Origin: Torymus aiolomorphi | Lineage: Eukaryota; Arthropoda; Insecta; Hymenoptera; Torymidae | Assembly: GCA_036365515.1 (NCBI GenBank) | Contig: CM070876.1 | Span: 101,680,310-101,744,309 of the forward strand | DNA: 64,000 bases | Direction of reading: 5' to 3' | In this document: positions 55,641 through 64,000 of the stretch, piece by piece | Layout of the letters: each line of letters starts with the position of its first letter | Numbering within the stretch: position 1 is the first letter of the stretch | Notes under the pieces: generated by a model | Told to the model about the DNA's origin: nothing | Databases searched by the model: none | What the model saw: only the letters and a program-made list of their open reading frames with translations | Translations under genes and position numbers: made by a program

Positions 55641-56955
55641 GAGGAATTTTAAATATTATACCATATTTTCCAACTATCAAAATCATCCTCCGATGGATGT
55701 TTTCAACCTCATTTTAATTGAAACTTCAATCAGACTTTCTAAAGTGCAACTTAATAACTTAGTCCCACATAAGAAGTAAAACGTTAGATTGAAGTTAAAA
55801 ATCGAGACACTATTTTCATAGAAAATTCTTTTTAAAAAATTTGTTAATAATTACATTTTTAGTTATTCGAAGAAATCATCCCTCGGAAGGTATAATTTTG
55901 ACATTTGTAACACATGGGTTAATATCTTATCACAGAGGAATAATATAAATCTGGGTAATATATAGACTTTTAAGGAATTTTATAATAACTTTGAAAATCA
56001 CTAAAGTTTCACCTTTTGCAAGAAGAATTTGAAATTTGTTATCTCTGCCGCAATTCCACCATCTCTCAACAACCATCGTTGTCCTCATCACAAAATAATA
56101 GAATATGATAATATAAAATCGAAAATGAAGTATCTGGAGGGCTACTTATTTCACCAAGGAGTTTAGAAGTGCTGTAGCTGGAAAAGAGGGGCAACATAAC
56201 CTCTCTATGTATAAGGAATTGCCGTGTCCTTCTATCTCCTAGTCGTCAGCTGCTGGAGTTCTCATGATAACCTGTGGCTGCAGGCCAACGTCCTTCAGTT
56301 ATCTATGCCGCACTTTCCCGATCTCTCACGAGATCGTCGTCGTCACTAGCGATTATTAGCTACTATTAAAGCGCGAGCACCGTAAACGGACGCGTATACT
56401 CCTCTCACAATTGTACCAATGTAGGTAAAAGAAATGTATTCGTCTCTGCATGGCCGACTCGTCCTCGGCGACGTGCGCGCGTGCTAGGGACTGTCCACAT
56501 AACACCATGCCTTCCATGCCTTCCATACTGTTGGTTCCAGAATTGGTTCGTTCCATGGTCCGTTCTATTCCGTTTGTCTTGGTTTGCTCATCGTTAATGC
56601 ACTCGTATATAAGGGATCGTCCATAAACGCCGTTTTACGCGGGGGGAGGGGTTATGAATAATACTGCGCTAATCCACGAAGGGGGGGGGGCGGATTTCAG
56701 TTATAGCTACGTAGCCGTACTCAAGAAACAAAAAAAGGAAGGGTGCACGCGCACACGCGCTCGCGTGTAGACACAACAACTAACGCACGCCCTCTGTGCC
56801 TTGAAACCATAACAACGTCTAGAAGAATTAATTAAATTATGTCGATTCCTTCCAAATAGGGTTTACACAAGACTCAAGATAAAAATCGATATTGTATCGT
56901 ATCGTCTTGAAAATCAAGACAATATCAAGACAATATTCGAAGAAAAAAAACAAGA
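55641..56955. other. Spacer, no recognised gene
   Basis: A phrase with GCCGCA(A/C)TTYC..C.ATCTCTCA is repeated at about 56048 and 56308. AGGGATCGTCCATAAACGCCG (56612 region) resembles the ends of common insect non-autonomous elements but no partner end is visible. 56880-56955 has CAAGAC-type short repeats leading into the next element. No frame is supported. Confidence 0.4.
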
Positions 56956-57903
56956 CAACACCAAGACTTGAAAACCAAAAACATATTCTTGACAACATTT
57001 TTTATCAAGATCTTGCAAGATTTTTGTTATTAATAAATTTGTAAGAATAAGTAATTTTTTTTTATCATTTGCAAGTTTTTATTACATATTAACTACACAA
57101 ATTAACTCTTTAAGGTTACAGTTCATCCAAGAATTAGTAAATATCAAAGATCTTATGGATTTATATTTTAACGAACATCGATCATTTGTTAAAGGGAAAA
57201 TAATTATTTATATAATTCCTAACCCTAAGTAGACGGGGGATGCGAGTTACACGCGTATACAGGAGCGCGTCAGACGTGTATACAAGGCAAAATAATTATT
57301 TATATAATTCATAACCCCAAGTAGGCGTGGATGCGAGTTCCACGCGTATACGGGAGCGCGTTAGACGTGTATACATGGAAAAATCCAAATAATTCTTAAC
57401 CTCATGTAGGCGGAGGATGATCCCTTATTCGAGAGGAATGTGCACCTTGGAATTAAGAATTATTTAAATAATTATTTTGCTATGTATACACGTCCTACGC
57501 GCTCCCGTATACGCGTGGAACTCGCATCCCCCGCCTACTTGGGGTTAGGAATTATATAAATAATTATTTGGTCTTGTATAGACGTCCGACGCGTATCCGT
57601 ATACGCGTGGAAGTCGCATCCCCCGTCTACTTGGCGTTAGGAATTATATAAATAATTATTTTCCCTTTAACAAATGATCGATGTTCGATAAAATATAAAT
57701 CCATAAGATCTTTAATATGTACTAATTCTTGGATGAAATGTAACCTTAAAAAGTTAATTTGTGAAGTTAATATGTAATAAAAACTTATAAATGATAAAAA
57801 AAAATTACTTATTCTTACAAATTTATCAATAACAATAATCTTGCAAGATCTTGATAGAAAATGTTGTCAAGAATATGTTCTTGGTTTTCAAGTCTTGGTG
57901 TTG
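56956..57903. mobile_element. Foldback element with ~450-bp arms
   Basis: CAACACCAAGACTTGAAAACC at the left end is mirrored by GGTTTTCAAGTCTTGGTGTTG ending at 57903. The arms (to about 57410 and from about 57470) pair with scattered mismatches. Next to the centre each arm has two copies of an ~95-bp unit with GATGCGAGTTCCACGCGTATA, GGAGCGCGT and AATAATTATTTATATAATTC. No protein. Confidence 0.85.
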
Positions 57904-59563
57904 ACTTATTTTGCTTCCTCCTAGAGGAAGCTTGGTAATAGTAAAATTTTCAACTTCGTTAAAACTCTCTATAAACATCATTAGAGGTGTTAGAAGTTTG
58001 TTTCACATGATTTTAGAAAATGTCTGTATGGATGTGTGTGTGTGTATGTATGTATACCGCTTTATCTCCGGATCTACGCGGTCGATTTTAACCATCAGGT
58101 TCTCATTTTTTTTGTTTTTTTATTCCGAATTCGGGAAGATAATAATCTTTGATGATTTACTGATTCGTTTTTGTTTTATTTCAAATTTTTGATTTTCGAA
58201 CAATTTGTTTTTGATTTTTTTTAATGATCGTATTTAAATTTTCGAATCGGATGGGTCGCATTCGAAAGAGCATACAAAAACCTATAATTAAAAAAAAAGA
58301 TTATCTAGCTATCACGGTTCTCTTGTTATTAACAAAAACGTGTTTTTTTTTAAAAAGCTAATAACTCCTAAACTAAACGGTCAATTTTTTGGAGAAAATT
58401 CACGATAATGCAGAATATAAATTGCTATAATCTGTGACACTTTTAATTCAGTCTGTTGGTTAGTTTTTGAGAAAAAAATTAAGAAATGGAAAAAATGTGT
58501 TCTCTATGTCGCACGTTTTATGGAGTAAACCTGGTTTAATCGCTTTGTAATTTCTTATAGGGGTAGATTTTGGATAGATCTCGGCTAAGTTCTTTGGGCT
58601 ACATGATCGGTCCATAAATTTCTGAGATATTTGCGGTTAAAATTATTTTTAACCTTTTTTTCAAATCAAAATTTCTCGAAAACGGCTGTATGTATCTGAA
58701 TCGGATGGGTGGCATTCGAAAGCGAATTTAAATACCTATATTTTCTAAAAAAATTATTTTTCTATATATCACGGTTCTTTTGTTATTAATAAAAACGTAA
58801 ACATAGAAAAATAAAAATGAGTTTGGTATGTCTAACCATTGCGGGAGTAAAAATTGACTTAAGGCGGTCTTACACCTAAAAATTTTGAAAAAATCAAATT
58901 TTTTTTTTATTGAATTTTTTGATTATATATGTTAGTTCGAACCTAAGAAAACTATAGTTTGGATCAATAATTAAAAAAATTTTAAATAAATCGGTGAAAG
59001 AGCTTACTATCTTTAAAATGACGAGAAAATTGATTTTCTTGTTTTTTGCCTTTTTTATAGACTTCTGATAGGAAAACGTTATTTACTTAAATGTGTTATA
59101 AAATATCAAAAAACATTATTTATATAAGTATATACTTATATAAATCCTTATATAAGGATAAAAAAAATAATTAAATTCACATACAGTATTTATTATAAAA
59201 ATTAAATAAACCATATTGTGTAATTCGAAATCCAGTGGAATCGTCTTGTGACCATTTCCCACTTCTGCTTCTAGGAAAGTGACCATTCCGTGACCGAAAT
59301 TCGACAGCAATTCACTATATTAATACTCCCTTTTGTACCTATACCTATATATATAACTAATGCCAGTGTAAACACAGTGGCACAGCCGCACAGCTGACAG
59401 CTCAAAAGCTCAAATGAACAGAGATATATAATTATGTGATTTCAATAGTTTGTTTTGCAGAGTTTTGGCTTCCTCAAATAGAAAGATTTTTTTCATAATG
59501 TTTCATTATTTTTATTCATAAGTGAATTTAGGACTGAAATTTTAATGAATTATATGTGAAGAT
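57904..59563. other. Dispersed repeat copy 2 and AT-rich flank
   Basis: 58160-58810 is related to 7925-8430 (ordered phrases such as TTCGAATCGGATGGG and CTAAACTAAACGGTCAATTT) and contains a second partial copy of its own start at about 58690. The part before it (57960-58150) has GTGTGTGTGTATGTATGTAT and CTCCGGATCTACGCGGTCG, typical in look of interspersed non-coding repeats. From 58900 to 59563 nothing is recognised. Confidence 0.55.
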
Positions 59564-60508
59564 ATACAGCGTGTCCAAAAAGTCTGGAAACACCCAAATA
59601 ATTTCTCAGCTGAATTACTATTGGAAAATGTTAAGGTCGCCTTTGTAGTAATTTTTTACGAGGAATCCAATGGTGACCTTGGATTCGACCTTGGACCTCA
59701 TTTTTGAGGTTATTTCAAGGTCAACCTCATTTTTTTAAATGGTAACCCCTATTTTTTATAGCGGAATCTGAAAGAGCGGAAAATTTTACGTCCGGATATG
59801 TATTAAGGTATGAGGTTGAGGTTGCCCCCAGAGGTCAAATTGAGGTCAAAGTATGATTTCTTAAAAATTTCGCGAGTTCAGTGGTAAAACAAAACAAACA
59901 AAGGTAAGGTTTGGTAAGTTCGAACGAAGACTTGAAGGTGACCTCTGATTCGACCTTGAACCTCATTTTGAGCCTCATTTTTGAGGTTATTTCGAGGTCA
60001 ACCTCATTTTTTAAATGGTAACCCCTATTTTTTTAGCGGAATCGGAAAGAGTGTGAAACTTTACGTCCAAACATGTACTCAGAACATAGTTCAAGAAGGA
60101 CCTTGACGTTCATTTGAAGGTCATTTAAACTTAATGACGGTCTGATCTTGTGTAAACTTTTTAATTTTTTTAAACAGTCTAACATCTTATTTCAAGTGCT
60201 CGAATTATTTTCCATCCACTTTTTGATACTAACCTAATCGATGATCGAAAACACCAACAGTATTTTTGATCATTTCAGTAGGAATGAGAGCTGATTCATT
60301 GTAAAATTTTTTGAAGCGTTTAAATATTGAACATTGTTACTTGTTATTTTTCGTATGGTTAGAGTGACAATAAACTATTATTCATTCCATAACCACCACA
60401 GAAAAGGGTTGGTCATCTTTCAAACATATTTTTTGAAAATTATAAGTTCTTTTTATTTTCAACTCAAAAAGTATTTTTGGATAAGGTCTACTACGAAGAG
60501 TAATAAAA

Positions 60509-61585
60509 ATGAACAAACTCACTGATAGAGAAAGAATAGCGATTCTCATGATGAGAGGTTGGGGACACATGCAGCGATCTTATAGGGCCGTAAGAGATAT
60601 TTTTAATGCTTGATTTAGGGTTGGTGGAACTCCACTATCATTTTCAACAGTTCAAAAAACTGTTAGAAGGTTTGAAAATACCGGCACTATCAGCGATTTA
60701 CCTCGATCAGGCAGACCAATGTCAGCAGGTAACGAAGAGAAATCTTTAGATGTTGTGTTAACATTCACCGAAGATCAGCATACTTCCGTTCGTAGAGCTG
60801 CTCAAGTGCACGAAATAAGTAAATCATCTATTCATAACATACTAAAGAGAGAGAAGTTCCATCCATTTAAAGTAACGCTAATACACAAGTTAAATGAAGA
60901 TGATTTCGATCGTCGCGTTGAATTCTGTGATGATATGATGGCACGCATCGTACAAAATCCAAATTTTCCATCAAATATAGTCTTCTCAGATGAAGCTACA
61001 TTTCAACTTGACTCAAGCGTAAATAGGCATAACTGTAGATATTGGGCAGTTGAAAACCCTCATTGGGCAAGAGAAGCCAAGTCACAATATCCACAAAAAT
61101 TAAATGTCTGGGCTGGAATATTAAATAATAGGATTATAGGACCATTTTTTATTGATGGCAATTTAAATGCAGAAAAGTATGAAACTATGTTGCGGAATCA
61201 AATTGTTCCTGCTATAAGAGAAATAGCTGGAGAGGACTTTAATAACACATGGTATCAACAGGACGGTGCAGCAGCTCATTATGCACGAAACGTTCGCACA
61301 TACTTAGATACAGTATTCATTAATCGATGGATAGGACGAAGAGGTGCAATTGAATGGCCAGCTAGGTCCCCTGATTTAACGCCTCTAGATTATTTCTATT
61401 GGGGTTATCTGAAGGATCGTGTATTCAAAACAAAACCCTTAAACTTAGATGAATTACGTGAAAGGATCATTGATGAATCAGCTCTCATTCCTACTGAAAT
61501 GATTGAAAATGCTGTTGGTGCTTTCTATCATCGATTAGGTTACTGTCAAGAAATGAATGGAGAACAGTTCGAGCACTTGAAATAA
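60509..61585 (+). pseudogene. Tc1/mariner-superfamily transposase, one in-frame stop
   Basis: From the ATG at 60509 the frame is open except for one TGA at 60611-60613 (codon 35), after which it continues to the stop at 61583-61585; 358 codons in all. N-terminal HTH: MNKLTDRERIAILMMRGWGH, then FSTVQKTVRRFENTGT. DLPRSGRP is the hinge. Catalytic: FSDEATF, VWAGILNNRIIGPFF, YQQDGAAAH, RWIGRRGAIEWPARSPDLTP and LDYFYWGYLK; spacing 41 to the last Asp, as in transposon 1. About 45% like the first transposase by eye. A Met at 60719 would give a 288-aa product without the DNA-binding N-terminus. Confidence 0.92.
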
Positions 61586-61609
61586 GATGTTATACTGTTT
61601 AAAAAAATC

Positions 61610-61790
61610 AAATGTGAGAGGCAAGGGGACTCACGTAAATCAAGCGCCCCATCGTGAGAGGCAAGGGGACTCACGTAAATCAAGCACCCCATCGTGAGAG
61701 GCAAGGGGACTCACGTAAATCAAGCGCCCCATCGTGAGAGGCAAGGGGACTCACGTAAATCAAGCACCCCAAAGGGAACAGATTTTACTA
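61610..61790 (+). repeat. ~40-bp tandem repeat in transposon 2
   Basis: Four units GTGAGAGGCAAGGGGACTCA + CGTAAATCAAGC(G/A)CCCCATC. The homologous 42-bp units are in both arms of transposon 1. Units alternate GCG and GCA before CCCC. Confidence 0.9.
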
Positions 61791-62524
61791 CGTCCACGTC
61801 GTTGTTCCTGGGTAACGCTAAATGTAAAAAATTGAACTTGACATGACTTTTAAGGACAATGTCAAGGTCACCATTAGATTTCTCGTTGAAAACTACTAAA
61901 GAATTAACCTCGCTCAGTGTGATAAAAAGTTTACACAAGATCAGACCGTCATTAAGTTTAAATGACCTTCAAATGAACGTCAAGGTCCTTCTTGAACTAT
62001 GTTCTGAGTACATGTTTGGACGTAAAGTTTCACACTCTTTCCGATTCCGCTAAAAAAATAGGGGTTACGATTTAAAAAAATGAGGTTGACCTCGAAATAA
62101 CCTCAAAAATGAGGCTCAAAATGAGGTTCAAGGTCGAATCAGAGGTCACCTTCAAGTCTTCGTTCGAACTTACCAAACCTTACCTTTGTTTGTTTTGTTT
62201 TACCACTGAACTCGCGAAATTTTTAAGAAATCATACTTTGACCTCAATTTGACCTCTGGGGGTAACCTCAACCTCATACCTTAATACATATCCGGACGTA
62301 AAATTTTCCGCTCTTTCAGATTCCGCTATAAAAAATAGGGGTTACCATTTAAAAAAATGAGGTTGACCTTGAAATAATCTCAAAAATGAGGTCCAAGGTC
62401 GAATCCAAGGTCACCATTGGATTCCTCGTAAAAAATTACTACAAAGGCGACCTTAACATTTTCCAATAGTAATTCAGCTGAGAAATTATTTGGGTGTTTC
62501 CAGACTTTTTGGACACGCTGTATA

Positions 62525-63317
62525 TGTGAAATTATTTATAATTGTGATTATAATACAAGCGTGCAATGACAGTTTTGTTTAAATTTGGAAATTATAGCTT
62601 CAGTTCAAGATGCATGTGATTGCTGTATGAAAGTTAATACAGAAAAACAAGTGGATTTAGTTAAGTATTCGAAGGAAAAAGCTGTAATAATTCTTTACGG
62701 ATAAAAGTAAGGGGGGGGTCCAGAGTTTCGACGACTCACTTGAAAATTGAATTCAACTATAGACGTGCTCGGTTTCGATATAACAATGTTGAACATACGT
62801 AATATATGTACGCGCATTCATTAGAAATATTTTATACATAATTATCAAATAACCGAAAAACTAATAAAAGAAAATGGAAATGTAGATTAATTTATAAATC
62901 AATCTAAAAAATGACATTGTTCAAAGAATATACTATTAATTATTACGAAAATAAAACAAAAATTTTGATATAGTGCTAGTATTATATACTTTTCGAAATA
63001 TAAAAAATAGAAAAATAATATTCACTATGTTCACATAGTCGACAGTAAACTATTTAGACAAAGGACGTAACTATTACCTCTGATTTCGAAAAATATTTGT
63101 AGAATGGCCTAACTTACGAAAAATATTTTTAAAATGACCAAACATTCGACATATATTTAACTCGACCAGCTCATTAAATTCAATCGCCGTAGAGAGATGG
63201 CGCTAGTAGTTCGGAGGCTTGAAATATTTATACAATAAAAATTGTTTATGAATATTTGTATAAACAAATACCTAAAATTAATGTTTTTTGTCAATTTTTG
63301 CAATATTGCAAACCACC

Positions 63318-63363
<46 letters not shown>

Positions 63364-64000
63364 TATAGGCATATTTTACCAAATATTCAGCAAACCGTAA
63401 GACTCATTTTATTAACTGGGACCGAAGGATCATATAAAAAAGTGGAACTAACAAGTTATAAATCGAGAAAAACTTATGATAAAAATCGGAGGCAATAAAG
63501 ACGGCAAATTCAAATCAATTAATCTCATTGATAAATGTCATGGAGTATTTTTGTAACAGAACAAATTATTTAATAGCATATCGCATTATGTATTCGAGAT
63601 TTTTCTTCAAATTTTATACGACGTTATATGATACACACCATACATTACACAAAAATAGTAACACTCGCTAGGTGAAAGTATGCTTTTTCAAGTGTAAATA
63701 CATTCAACATACTTGTGTCAAATCAAATACTGTATATAAGTAATAGCCATAACACCGGCATTTTTAGGTACATTTAAGCGTTTAAAATCGTTTTTAAGGG
63801 TTTTATTAATCAGAATTTGATTGTACAAAAAAAAACATTGTACAAAATAAATACAAAACAAATACTACGTATGGTAATGGTAAACTTTATTCAATTTTAA
63901 CAAAAAGTGAGCGCTAGCCTCTTTCGCGACGCATTACGTGAAACGTTAACTACAGGAAAAATAAACAATGTTCGCGGATGTTCCTAACTACATGCTGTAT
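62525..64000. other. AT-rich end of window with an (AAT)n microsatellite
   Basis: No gene recognised. (TAA)n at 63319-63362. A 7-bp G run lies near 62712. 63155-63225 contains CGCCGTAGAGAGATGGCGC, a phrase with the look of a repeat end, but no partner is found in the window. Confidence 0.5.
63319..63362. repeat. (TAA)n microsatellite
   Basis: About 14 units of TAA/AAT; the poly-Ile and poly-Tyr frames through it are artefacts. Confidence 0.95.

Larger units (their letters stand above)
59565..62522 (+). mobile_element. Mariner-type transposon 2, related to transposon 1
   Basis: Ends TACAGCGTGTCC...GGACACGCTGTA at TA (59563-59564 and 62523-62524). TIRs of about 600 bp (59565-60160 and about 61925-62522), again full of AGGTCA words. 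Downstream of the gene lie four ~40-bp units of GTGAGAGGCAAGGGGACTCA (61610-61770), and TACTACGTCCACGTCGTTGTT (21 bp, split here: TACTACGTCCACG, TCGTTGTT), both shared with transposon 1. The left side lacks the tandem units, so the two ends differ. Confidence 0.92.

Overview
The window looks like repeat-dense, probably heterochromatic DNA from an animal, most likely an insect. The families seen fit this: DD41D-type mariner transposons, piggyBac remnants, Ty1/copia and Ty3/gypsy retrotransposons, a non-LTR retrotransposon with a baculovirus-FP-like ORF1, a Helitron, AT-rich spacers and long (TA)n and (CT)n arrays. A hymenopteran is a guess only. I found no host protein-coding gene, rRNA or tRNA that I can defend. 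Almost every real reading frame belongs to a mobile element and most are broken.

Layout. 0.4-2.5 kb: foldback element with a tandem-repeat core. 4.5-19.2 kb: a 14.7-kb segment bounded by inverted ~600-bp arms. It holds a small 106-aa ORF, foldback and satellite repeats, and a broken Helitron Rep/helicase gene on the minus strand, itself cut by a 154-bp perfect-hairpin MITE and by a 1.38-kb solo-LTR-like insertion. 19.9-21.1 kb, 31.5-32.0 kb and 35.7-36.8 kb: an unusual family of short modular elements that share a core (TGACTAAAGAAATAA) but have different complementary stems, alternating with (TA)n arrays. 21.1-24.9 kb: a ~120-bp satellite. 25.4-28.1 kb: larger tandem duplications. 28.7-31.3 kb: a palindrome with ~1.16-kb, nearly identical arms. 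32.0-33.9 kb: a DNA transposon with ~630-bp inverted arms and one ORF. 35.0-35.7 kb: a second Helitron helicase fragment. 36.9-38.0 kb: a satellite related to the first but inverted, with a piggyBac MITE inside.

38.4-42.0 kb: an LTR-like block followed by an endonuclease-deleted LINE. 42.5-45.1 kb: the 3' half of a Ty3/gypsy element (minus strand), cut off by the 5' LTR of a copia element (45.1-48.7 kb). The copia element holds a piggyBac remnant and ends in a CCTATAGG-rich satellite. 50.7-54.1 kb and 59.6-62.5 kb: two related mariner-type transposons with very long TIRs. The first has an intact 353-aa transposase; the second has one in-frame stop. 54.2-57.9 kb holds further repeats, a TA-inserted MITE and another foldback element.

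The only ORFs that look intact are the mariner transposase (52089-53150), the 174-aa ORF at 32692-33216 and possibly the 106-aa ORF at 5234-5554. The strongest candidate for something undescribed is the modular stem/core/(TA)n family. The nesting order, target-site duplications and empty-site paralogues seen in the sequence allow several insertions to be placed to the base.
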